NCBI GenBank assembly: GCA_026645575.1
Contig: JAPKMW010000009.1
Location: 104,608-168,607, forward strand
Reading direction: 5' to 3'
Length of the DNA stretch: 64,000 bases
Origin: Caldilineaceae bacterium
GTDB taxonomy: Bacteria > Chloroflexota > Anaerolineae > Caldilineales > Caldilineaceae
Shown here: positions 44,391 to 52,135 of the stretch, piece by piece
Numbering within the stretch: position 1 is the first letter of the stretch
Layout: the number at the start of each line of letters is the position of its first letter
Notes under the pieces: model-generated
Seen by the model: only the letters and a program-made list of their open reading frames with translations
Told to the model about the DNA's origin: nothing
The model's database searches: none
Position numbers and translations under genes: made by a program

Positions 44391-45545
44391 TTAGGAAAAG
44401 TGGAACTGTTTTAGGCGCTCAACCACAAATGCCTGATCCGCTTCTGTCAAGGCATTGTGGAAGGGCAGCCGTAAGAGCCGGTCGCTCACCTCTTCAGTTA
44501 CCGGACAATCGCCGGGCTGACCGCCAAAGCGCCGGCCCATGTCGGACAGATGGAGCGGCAGGTAGTGAAAGACGCTGAGGATGCCCTGGGCTTTCAAATG
44601 TTGGATCAGCGCCTGTCGTATAGCCAGCGAGGGCAGCAAGAGATAGAACATGTGATACGCCTGGTTGCAATGGCTGGGGATAATGGGCAGGCGCACTGCA
44701 TGCGTTTCCGACCATTCGGCTAGCGCCTCCCAATAGTAGAGCCAGAGGCGTCGCCGTTTGGCCTGGATCTCCTCGCGTGCTTCCAGTTGCGCATAGAGAA
44801 AGGCGGCCAGCAGATCCGAAGGCAGGAAACTGGAGCCGACATCCACCCATGTGTACTTGTCCACCTGACCACGGAAAAAGCGACTGCGGTTGGTGCCTTT
44901 TTCGCGAATAATCTCCGCCCGTTCCACCAGCGTGGGGTCATTGATCAACAGCGCACCCCCTTCGCCGCAGATAAAGTTCTTTGTTTCATGGAAGCTTTGG
45001 GTTGCCAAGGCCCCGAATGTGCCAAGATTGCGCCCTTGATACTGCCCAAACAAGCCGTGAGCGTTATCTTCCACAATTGGAAGATGGTAGCGGGCGGCAA
45101 GCGCACCGATGACATCCATCTCACAACCGACACCGGCGTAATGTACCGGCACAATCGCCTTCGTGTTTGGGGTGATGAGTCGCTCCAGCTGTGTTTCATC
45201 CAGATTCAAGGTGTCGGCGCGCACATCGGCAAAAACTGGCCTGGCCCCACGCAGGACAAAGGCATTGGGCGTGCTGACAAAGGTAAAGGAAGGGACGATC
45301 ACCTCGTCACCAGGTTGGATGTCAAGCAAGAGCGCGGCCATCTCCAGCGCATCGGTGCAGGAGGTGGTCAACAGCACCTTGGGAACACCCAGCGCCATTT
45401 CTAAATAATTCTGGCATTTCTTGGTAAAGGCGCCATCGCCGGCGGCGTGGCCTTGGTGAATCACCTGCGAAATATAATAGAGTTCCTTGCCGACAATCGT
45501 AGGCTGATTAAAGTAGATCTGGTAGCCGTTTGACGCTGTCGTCAT
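44391..45545 (-). CDS. wecE: dTDP-4-amino-4,6-dideoxy sugar transaminase (WecE/RffA-like)
   Basis: A 384-residue PLP aminotransferase that closely follows WecE/RffA throughout: IYFNQPTIVGKELYYISQVI, LLTTSCTDALEMAALLLDIQ, PSFTFVSTPNAFVLRGARPV, SFHETKNFICGEGGALLIND (PLP Lys) and EKGTNRSRFFRGQVDKYTWV. WecE converts dTDP-4-keto-6-deoxyglucose to dTDP-4-amino-4,6-dideoxygalactose. The start at 45545 has AAAGGGGGC upstream; the frame to 45620 crosses a palindrome. The dTDP-glucose synthesis genes (rmlA, rmlB) are not seen nearby, so the keto-sugar would come from elsewhere. Confidence 0.92.
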   Translation of the reverse strand: MTTASNGYQIYFNQPTIVGKELYYISQVIHQGHAAGDGAFTKKCQNYLEMALGVPKVLLTTSCTDALEMAALLLDIQPGDEVIVPSFTFVSTPNAFVLRGARPVFADVRADTLNLDETQLERLITPNTKAIVPVHYAGVGCEMDVIGALAARYHLPIVEDNAHGLFGQYQGRNLGTFGALATQSFHETKNFICGEGGALLINDPTLVERAEIIREKGTNRSRFFRGQVDKYTWVDVGSSFLPSDLLAAFLYAQLEAREEIQAKRRRLWLYYWEALAEWSETHAVRLPIIPSHCNQAYHMFYLLLPSLAIRQALIQHLKAQGILSVFHYLPLHLSDMGRRFGGQPGDCPVTEEVSDRLLRLPFHNALTEADQAFVVERLKQFHFS

Positions 45546-45578
45546 ACCAAGCCCCCTTTCGTCGGTAGGCAACCATTC

Positions 45579-45636
45579 CGCGCCTAGCCAGTCCGTGACT
45601 GGCATCCGACCGCCAGTCACGGACTGGCTAGGCGCG
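45579..45636. repeat. Intergenic palindrome, family A
   Basis: A perfect 25-base stem, arms 45579-45603 and 45612-45636, core CGCGCCTAGCCAGTCCGTGA. It sits between the decarboxylase and aminotransferase genes. Confidence 0.85.
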
Positions 45637-45650
45637 TGCCATTGCGTTAC

Positions 45651-46916
45651 TTAAAAGCAATAGGTGGCAAAGAGATCGTCAACCTCTTCCCGCCGTCGGA
45701 GTAGCTCAACCCGATCACTGTGGGACTCATAGCCTAGCATCGGCGGCGCTGGGTTGATAAAGGGCGGCTTGAGGACATTGGTGTAAGCCCCCACATTGTC
45801 AAAAACCACAAAATCACCCGCCGCCAGCCGTCCCGTAAAGCCCCGGTAGAGGCAATCGTCTTCCATGCAAGTGTAGCCCACCAGATCGACCGTTTCGCCA
45901 TCGACTGTTTCGCCATCGACCGCTTCCATCACCGGCGTGTGGCCAATGGCCGGCGCGCTGAAGACGGTTAGAGGCAGATTGCTCTGGTTCAAGGTGGGTT
46001 TGATCTCGTAAATGCTGCTGGCGACCAGCGCCACCGTGCGTCCACCGACTCGTTTCCGATCGATGACCCTGGCGGCCAACTGCATCACATCGGCGGTCAG
46101 GGCAATCCCTGGTTCCAGGATCAACTGTGGCCCGTCAACATGACCAAAGCGCTGGGCAAACGGGGTCGCCATCGCCGTGGCATACTCAGCAAAGGTGGGG
46201 ATCGGCTGGCCGAATTGCGCCTGCAAGGCCGGGGGCATCTTGCTAAAAAAGCCGCCCCCCAGATCGATGAAATCCAGGGCCGTTTCCGCAAAATGGGTCG
46301 CGGCTAGATCCAGCATCCGTTCGGCAATGGCGCCATAAGCGGCGGCGCTCCGTTGGGGTGCCAGGAAATGGCAATGCAAGCCGGCCAGCCGACAATTGTC
46401 CAGTGACCGCAGCCGATCCAAGCTGCCGGCAAAGGTTGGTTGCGTCACATCAAAGCCAAAGCGCGAGGGCTTCGTTCCTACATCGAAGTGGCAGCGTACC
46501 CCGACCGTAAGGCGTGTCTGTGGCGCGGCTTTGGCAAGCTGCTCGACCAGCGCCACCTCATAGGGCGAATCGAGATTGACAATGGCGCCGGCCCGCAAGG
46601 CCCGTTCCAGATCCGCCGGTCGTTTGAAGGGGCCGTTGAAGATAATGCGCGCCGGCGGCGTCCCAACCCGGCAGGCCAGCGCGTACTCCATCCCCGAAAC
46701 CACCTCGGCATAGCCCCCCAGATGGTTGACCAGTTGACAGAGGCGGGGCGTGTAGTTGGTCTTGTAGGAATAGGCGATCTGACTTCGGGCGTAGATAGCG
46801 CGGAAGGCCGCCTCGAACTCGGTATAGTTGGCCTGGAAGCGCGCCAGATCGACCAGATAAAAGGCGTCGCCATGCTCTGCGGCCAGCGTATTAAGACGCG
46901 CCCACGAGAGTGTCAT
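45651..46916 (-). CDS. Fold-type III PLP-dependent decarboxylase (DAP/ornithine decarboxylase superfamily)
   Basis: A 421-residue enzyme of the alanine racemase/decarboxylase fold. The PLP Lys is in IAYSYKTNYTP (about residue 52), the glycine-rich phosphate loop is LDFIDLGGGFFSKM, the substrate Cys is in GYTCMEDDCLYRG and the C-terminal Tyr is in VFDNVGAYTNVLKPPF. This composition is that of amino-acid decarboxylases (diaminopimelate, ornithine, lysine) and relatives acting on carrier-bound substrates. It starts at ATG 46916, which overlaps the ATP-grasp stop by four bases (ATGA). The pair may ligate an amino acid and then decarboxylate it (inference). A short VDGET tandem (about 45890-45925) is a small insertion. 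Confidence 0.87.
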   Translation of the reverse strand: MTLSWARLNTLAAEHGDAFYLVDLARFQANYTEFEAAFRAIYARSQIAYSYKTNYTPRLCQLVNHLGGYAEVVSGMEYALACRVGTPPARIIFNGPFKRPADLERALRAGAIVNLDSPYEVALVEQLAKAAPQTRLTVGVRCHFDVGTKPSRFGFDVTQPTFAGSLDRLRSLDNCRLAGLHCHFLAPQRSAAAYGAIAERMLDLAATHFAETALDFIDLGGGFFSKMPPALQAQFGQPIPTFAEYATAMATPFAQRFGHVDGPQLILEPGIALTADVMQLAARVIDRKRVGGRTVALVASSIYEIKPTLNQSNLPLTVFSAPAIGHTPVMEAVDGETVDGETVDLVGYTCMEDDCLYRGFTGRLAAGDFVVFDNVGAYTNVLKPPFINPAPPMLGYESHSDRVELLRRREEVDDLFATYCF

Positions 46917-48154
46917 TGGTCGTTGACCCGTTGTGGTAAGCCGATTTCGCGTAGGGCGGTATGGCAAACAATCTGCAATTGCATGGCGTCGCGCAGGCGT
47001 TGCACCACGCCGTCATAACCCGTCGGCGTCGGACAATCAAAGAGCGCATAGCCCAGGCTGTTGCCGCTATGTTCAAACGCCGGAACCTCTTCCCCACAGG
47101 TGTAGGCAAAGAGATAATCAAATAGTTCCGGCGCCTGCGCCCAGACCGCCGCGTCCGGCGCCACAGCTACCAGGCGACCGGCACAGGCGCTACCAAAGAC
47201 CCATGAACCACACGGGTTGGTCACCGCCAACATCGGCGGCAGCGCGACGGGACAGCCCAAGGCGTAGCGTACCGTGGCTTCGATCAGATCCACACCCGTC
47301 GCCCGTTGGACCAATTTGGGAATGCCATTGCCTCCCAAGCGCGGACTCATCTCGATGACAACGACCCGCTCCGGCGCTACTTTGACATCAAAGTCGACCG
47401 GCCCATTGCTGTAGCCCAGCGCTAAACAGAGGCGTTCCACCTCGGTCAGCACCCGCGCCTGATCAGCCGGCGCCAAGTCGGTGGGAAAGCTGTGGCCTGT
47501 GGGGATATAGCCACATTTGTACTTGCGGGTGATCACCGCTCGTAACTGCCCGTTGACCAGAAAGCCGTCGCCGCTGACATCAATGCCTTCGATAAACTCT
47601 TCGATGCAAACCGTCTTAATGCGTGCATATTGCTGGGCATAGGCAAATGCCTGCTGACATTGCCGCCAATCCAGCGTGTCAACACGGGTGATGCCGCGCG
47701 AACCGGAGGTGTCCACCGGTTTGAACATCAGCGGCGGCGTCAGTTGCCCTAACGCATCCGCCATTGTCACCAGATGTTGACCGGCGATAAAACCGGGGCC
47801 TCCGCCGTGGCGCTGCTGAAAGGTCCGGAAGTTGGCTTTGTTGGACATGGTAGCCGCGACCGCTGGTGTGCAGCCGGGCAACCCTAGTCGTTCTGCCACA
47901 TGGGCTACCGTCGCCGTCGCCACATCGGAAGCAATAGTGGTAATGCCATCAATCGCCAGATCCTCGGCAGCGGCCAGGGCGCCGTTCATATCCACCGTGC
48001 TACAGTTCACATAGTGATGCGAATAGGCGTGGCCGATGTTATCCGGGATATAATCCACCGTGATCACATAACAGCCGAGTTCGACCGCCTTCTGAATTAA
48101 AGGCAACTGCCCTGGGCTGGCACCCAGAACCATTAACCGTGGTGAATGGGGCAT
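46913..48154 (-). CDS. ATP-grasp carboxylate-amine ligase
   Basis: A 413-residue ATP-grasp enzyme. The preATP domain begins PRLMVLGASPGQLPLIQKAV. The ATP-binding part has LMFKPVDTSGSRGITRV, VCIEEFIEGIDVSGDGF and the metal-binding VVVIEMSPRLGGNGIPKLV. Such enzymes activate a carboxylate as an acyl-phosphate and couple it to an amine or amino acid. It is translationally coupled to the PLP decarboxylase and precedes the WecE-like gene. It could build an aminoacyl or amide decoration of a sugar. A primary-metabolism role is less likely, given the location. The start at 48154 has AAGAAGAG upstream. Confidence 0.87.
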   Translation of the reverse strand: MPHSPRLMVLGASPGQLPLIQKAVELGCYVITVDYIPDNIGHAYSHHYVNCSTVDMNGALAAAEDLAIDGITTIASDVATATVAHVAERLGLPGCTPAVAATMSNKANFRTFQQRHGGGPGFIAGQHLVTMADALGQLTPPLMFKPVDTSGSRGITRVDTLDWRQCQQAFAYAQQYARIKTVCIEEFIEGIDVSGDGFLVNGQLRAVITRKYKCGYIPTGHSFPTDLAPADQARVLTEVERLCLALGYSNGPVDFDVKVAPERVVVIEMSPRLGGNGIPKLVQRATGVDLIEATVRYALGCPVALPPMLAVTNPCGSWVFGSACAGRLVAVAPDAAVWAQAPELFDYLFAYTCGEEVPAFEHSGNSLGYALFDCPTPTGYDGVVQRLRDAMQLQIVCHTALREIGLPQRVNDQ

Positions 48155-48197
48155 AGGGACTCTTCTTTCTACGAGCGGACCGGACACCATAGCGACG

Positions 48198-49628
48198 TTA
48201 CGCCTGGGCTGTTCGCTGCCGCAGCACGCCATACAGAGAGCGGGCGATCATGGCAAAGAGACCACGATTGCGCAGATAGCGCATATCCTGTTGGAACGCC
48301 CTGAGTACCGAGGCAGGGACATTGGCATAATCACCGGCGCGGAAGCGTTCAATGGCGCGATTGACAAGGTAGCTGCCCGCCATCCGCCGCATCACGTGCG
48401 GTCGGCTGAGGGGGAGCAACGCGCCCTGCCACCGTCGCCAAACCTGCTCCGCCGCTTGTGCGCCCAGCTCCCGCTCGTAAATGACCAGGCTATAGGCCAG
48501 ATCATCGGCCAGTGCTTCGTCGAGCGATGCCTGGTGGATCAGCGCTTGTTGCATGTGGCTGGCCCCCTTGTCCGGTTGCGCCCACATTAAGGCTTTGACG
48601 CCTTGCAACAAGTGACAGTACCCGACTGCCCAGCCCTGTTGCGAGCGTAGATATGCGAGATCAGGGGGTAACCGGGCAAAAATTTCTGCTAAGATCGCAG
48701 CCCAATCATGGCTTTCACCGGGGGCAATACGCGTGGCCAGCGATTGCACAACGGGCGCCGGATCGCCTTGTAGAATGGTGGGGTCGCAGTCTGCCGCCGC
48801 GCACAGCCAGGTGTAACCCAGCTCAAATTCCCCTTGGGTGAAGGCTAAATGGGCAAAACCGAGATAGGTGTTGCGAAATGCCTGGGGTTGGCGCGCGCGA
48901 ACCTCTGCCGGACAGCGCGGGTCACTTAGCACAATCTCCTGACACCGTAGCTCCGAGGTGCAACGCACCGGCAGATTGCGCCAAAGCCGACCGGAATGGT
49001 AGCGCCGGTAGTTGAGCGCTTGTGGTATGCCGACGAATTCACAACCGGCATACCACAAGCGCCCACAATAGAGATATTCAGCGCCATTGACAATCGTCTC
49101 ACCGCCGGCTACCGTATCATGGTCGTCCCATAGGCCATCCATCAGCGCCCAATCGCGACGCAGCACCATATCGCTGGGCGCAAAGGGAAAGCCCAGCACC
49201 AGATCGGCCAGGGTGACGGTCAGCGGGGCCGGCCAGATGCCGCAAATGCGATCCCCAGGCGACAGCAGGTCAAAACGCGCATTGTAGCTCAGGCCGATAT
49301 TGGGTCGCGTGCGGTGCAAGGCAACATGGGTGGCCAACTTCTCTGGATGGAAGAGATCATCTTGATCCAGACAGCCGATGAGATCCCCCTGTGCGGCGCA
49401 CAATCCCGTGATCCAGGCTTGGTTGGCGCCTTGGTTGGTGGCGTGCCGAAGATAGCGCACGCGAGGGTCGCGATAGCTTTGTACAACGCGAGCGGTGTCA
49501 TCAGGCGATGCGTCATCGACAACAATCACCTCAAAATTGGTGTGAGTTTGGGCCAGTACACTGTCAATGGCCTGGCCAATCAAATGCGCCCCGCCGTAAG
49601 CCGGGATGATGATCGTGACCATACTCAT
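48198..49628 (-). CDS. Glycosyltransferase family 2 with helical C-terminal extension
   Basis: A 476-residue protein with an N-terminal GT-A domain: VTIIIPAYGGAHLIGQAIDS, VIVVDDASPDDTARV, NQGANQAWI and LIGCLDQDDLFHPE. The ~220-residue C-terminal part is helical and lacks catalytic motifs (GFAHLAFTQGEFELGYTWLC, VKALMWAQPDKGASHMQQAL), suggesting TPR-like packing. It resembles the GT2 at 36551. ATG 49628 has AAGGATC upstream, with another ATG at 49622. It lies between the ABC transporter permease gene and the ATP-grasp gene. Confidence 0.9.
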   Translation of the reverse strand: MSMVTIIIPAYGGAHLIGQAIDSVLAQTHTNFEVIVVDDASPDDTARVVQSYRDPRVRYLRHATNQGANQAWITGLCAAQGDLIGCLDQDDLFHPEKLATHVALHRTRPNIGLSYNARFDLLSPGDRICGIWPAPLTVTLADLVLGFPFAPSDMVLRRDWALMDGLWDDHDTVAGGETIVNGAEYLYCGRLWYAGCEFVGIPQALNYRRYHSGRLWRNLPVRCTSELRCQEIVLSDPRCPAEVRARQPQAFRNTYLGFAHLAFTQGEFELGYTWLCAAADCDPTILQGDPAPVVQSLATRIAPGESHDWAAILAEIFARLPPDLAYLRSQQGWAVGYCHLLQGVKALMWAQPDKGASHMQQALIHQASLDEALADDLAYSLVIYERELGAQAAEQVWRRWQGALLPLSRPHVMRRMAGSYLVNRAIERFRAGDYANVPASVLRAFQQDMRYLRNRGLFAMIARSLYGVLRQRTAQA

Positions 49629-49673
49629 GCTGCGCTTGATCCTTTTCCGTGTAGACCGGGCTTGCGCTGGTCA

Positions 49674-50459
49674 TCACACAATATCCGCAAAGCGGAATTC
49701 CACACGCTTAAAGAGCCAATAACCGGCAATAAAGAGTAGTGTCGAGACAATGGCCGACGGTAACAGCACCTTGGGGTCAGGCAACGTTCCCTGGAGCAAG
49801 ACGGCCCGAAAAACCTCCAGCACACCCACCATCGGGTTTAGGTAATAGAAGGGGCGCAAATCGTGGGGCACCAGCGTCACCGGGTAGAGAATCGGCGAGG
49901 CATAAAACCAGATCTGCAACCCCAAGATGAGCAGCGACCGGACATCCCGAAAGAAGACATTGAGCGCCGCACAGCCCAGCCCTAGGCCCAAGATCAGCAA
50001 CAGTTCGATGGCCAACGCCACCGGTAGATAGAGCAGCCCCGGCAGGAAGGCCGGCGTTTGATAGGCCACGAGCAGGACGGCTGCGACAAGCGCTGCAATG
50101 GCGAAGTCAACCAGCCGGGCCAGCAGCGCCGCCACCGGCAGCGTTTCGCGCGGGAAATAGATCTTGGTGATCAGGCTCATATTGTCAACCAGTGCATTCG
50201 CCATATCCGGCAGCGCCGATGCAAGCAAGGACCAGGGCACCACGGCGATATAGGAGAAGACCACATAGGGCGCACCTGCGGTATCGACCGGGACAAACAG
50301 GGTAAAGACAACGGTGAAGATCGCTACTTGCGCCGCCGGCTGGATGACTGCCCATAACCACCCCAACGCCGACTGCTGATAGCGGGCGCGAATATTGCGC
50401 CCGGTCCAGGCCCAGAGTAGATCTTTCGCCTGGTATAATTCTTGTGCATAGAGAAGCAT
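49674..50459 (-). CDS. wzm: ABC-2 type polysaccharide export permease (Wzm-like)
   Basis: A 261-residue permease with six hydrophobic helices in the ABC-2 pattern. It starts MLLYAQELYQAKDLLWAWTG with the amphipathic cytoplasmic helix (RNIRARYQQSALGWLWAVIQ), and ends YWLFKRVEFRFADIV. It pairs with the Wzt-like ATPase encoded just upstream to export a lipid-linked glycan across the membrane. The start at 50459 is set by AGGGAG; the longer frame to 50687 is a translation of an intergenic repeat. Confidence 0.92.
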   Translation of the reverse strand: MLLYAQELYQAKDLLWAWTGRNIRARYQQSALGWLWAVIQPAAQVAIFTVVFTLFVPVDTAGAPYVVFSYIAVVPWSLLASALPDMANALVDNMSLITKIYFPRETLPVAALLARLVDFAIAALVAAVLLVAYQTPAFLPGLLYLPVALAIELLLILGLGLGCAALNVFFRDVRSLLILGLQIWFYASPILYPVTLVPHDLRPFYYLNPMVGVLEVFRAVLLQGTLPDPKVLLPSAIVSTLLFIAGYWLFKRVEFRFADIV

Positions 50460-50540
50460 CGTTGCGACTCCCTCTCGCGATTGGCTTGGTATAACTGTAG
50501 GTGCGGTTTGGTAGATGTTATGAATTAGAATCGGTAATCC

Positions 50541-50633
50541 CTGTAGGGGCGTACCCTTGCAGTCGCCCGGTGTTACCCTTGCGGTCGCCCCGGCTTGAAA
50601 TACACAGGGGCACCCGCAAGGGGATGCCGCTAC
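50541..50633. repeat. GTAGGGGC-type palindromic repeat, copy 1
   Basis: CTGTAGGGGCGTACCCTTGC and GTTACCCTTGCGGTCGCCCC on the left face GGCACCCGCAAGGGGATGCC near 50610-50629. A related element lies at 52033-52116, so the Wzt gene is flanked by two copies. This one occupies most of the gap between wzt and wzm. Confidence 0.65.
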
Positions 50634-50706
50634 GCGGTGGGTATTTGTTTTTTGAGTATGCCTAACTGCACGGTTCTCAGCAGACAAATGCGCTTACAAA
50701 CCGCAT

Positions 50707-51984
50707 CTACGCTACCGGGATGATTTCGGTATCAAATGCGCATTCGTGTTGCCAGCGGCTGATTGGTGCATAGACGCCGCTGTCACTGCCGTAACTTAGC
50801 GCCGCACCGCGCACCTGGAACCAATCCGAACGTCCCCCTTTGGGGGTGATGATGACGGCATCACTCTCGTTGAGAAACCACGCTTCGGCATAGTAGGCGC
50901 CGGTAATGAGTTGCAGCGGCTCCAGGAAGACTGAAATGGCGCCCCGACCACGGAGTACAGTGAACGCCCTCTCATCCAACTTGGTCCGCAGCATACAGCA
51001 GGCCAGACCATCGGCGCGCATGATGAAAACAGAGACGTGCATCTGGAGGATGGAGTGATAAGCCTGGTAGTGAATACGGATCTCCGCCGGCTGCGCGTTG
51101 GGCAGCACTGCTGACCGTTTGCCGTCGGCGCCTAACACCTCAACTTGAGTAATCTCGACGATGCCCAATTCATCAGCGGCATCGTGACTCGGATTATTGG
51201 GCGCGCTGGTTAATTTGCGGATGCGTTTCTGGTGCAGATCCTGTTCATAGCAATCGAGAACATCCTTGGTACTGCCGTCCAGCTTCACTTGCCCTTTTTC
51301 CAGGTAGAGCGCCCGGCGACAGATCGCTTGCACCAGATAAAAGTTGTGCGAAACAAAGATGATGCTCGTTCCTTGGTTGAGCAGCGTGCGAATGCGCCGC
51401 ATACATTTTTCCTGAAAGAGCGCATCGCCAACGGCCAGGACTTCATCGACCAGTAAGATCTCCGGCTCAATACACGAGGCGACGGCAAAGCCTAGCCGCA
51501 CAATCATGCCCGATGAATAGCGCTTGACCGGGGTGTCGATAAAAGTTTCGAGTTCAGCAAAGTCCACAATCTCGTCAAAGCGTTGCGCCAATTCCTGCCG
51601 GCTGATCCCCAGAATGGCGCCATTCAAAAAGACATTCTCGCGACCGGTCAGGTCAGGATGAAAGCCGGCGCCCAATTCAATCAGAGCGGAAAGTTTGCCA
51701 TCGGTTTTAATGCTCCCACTCGTCGGTTTGGTGATCTTGGAGAGCAGTTTGAGCATGGTTGTCTTGCCTGCACCATTGGCGCCGACCAATGCGAGCGATT
51801 CGCCCTCGTCTAGGGTGAAATCGACATGGCGTAAGGCCCAAAATGGGTGATCTTCCCGTTGGGTTTGGCTTCGTCCGCGTCTGTACCCCTGGAGCGTCTG
51901 CCGCAGCAGCGCAGGCAGGCTAGTTCGCGTCAGGCCCAGTTGGTACTGCTTGGACACATCGTTGAACCGTACCTTTGTTGCCAT
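50707..51984 (-). CDS. wzt: ABC transporter ATPase with Wzt-type C-terminal domain
   Basis: A 425-residue protein. The ATPase domain has Walker A GANGAGKTTMLKLL, the polysaccharide-exporter signature VKRYSSGMIVRLGFAVAS and Walker B ILLVDEVLAVGD, followed by VSHN. The C-terminal ~170 residues form a beta-sandwich (VLGADGKRSAVLPNAQPAEI, GAYYAEAWFLNES) as in Wzt proteins that recognise the non-reducing end of the finished polymer. With the Wzm-like permease it forms an ABC exporter. The start at 51984 follows AGAGAGG. Confidence 0.93.
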   Translation of the reverse strand: MATKVRFNDVSKQYQLGLTRTSLPALLRQTLQGYRRGRSQTQREDHPFWALRHVDFTLDEGESLALVGANGAGKTTMLKLLSKITKPTSGSIKTDGKLSALIELGAGFHPDLTGRENVFLNGAILGISRQELAQRFDEIVDFAELETFIDTPVKRYSSGMIVRLGFAVASCIEPEILLVDEVLAVGDALFQEKCMRRIRTLLNQGTSIIFVSHNFYLVQAICRRALYLEKGQVKLDGSTKDVLDCYEQDLHQKRIRKLTSAPNNPSHDAADELGIVEITQVEVLGADGKRSAVLPNAQPAEIRIHYQAYHSILQMHVSVFIMRADGLACCMLRTKLDERAFTVLRGRGAISVFLEPLQLITGAYYAEAWFLNESDAVIITPKGGRSDWFQVRGAALSYGSDSGVYAPISRWQHECAFDTEIIPVA

Positions 51985-52032
51985 CGCCTCTCTCTGTTCC
52001 CTTTCGGCGTTTTCAAAAAGCATAATATCTCA

Positions 52033-52116
52033 CCCGTAGGGGCATCCCCTTGCGGGTGCCTCAGGCGATTTCGCTATGGCTAGACCGGGTCACCTGCAAG
52101 GGGATGCCCCTACGGG
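52033..52116. repeat. GTAGGGGC-type palindromic repeat, copy 2
   Basis: CCCGTAGGGGCATCCCCTTG and following bases (52033-52058) pair with 52091-52116 (CAAGGGGATGCCCCTACGGG). A T-run follows on the + strand. It fills the gap between the Asp-box protein gene and wzt. Confidence 0.75.
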
Positions 52117-52135
52117 ATATTTTTTTGAATAAACT

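Noticed and set aside
44787..45404. + strand open frame (205 codons)
   Set aside because: Antisense to the WecE-like gene; composition reflects the opposite-strand codons.
46440..47018. + strand open frame (192 codons)
   Set aside because: Antisense to the decarboxylase gene and the end of the ATP-grasp gene, both well supported.
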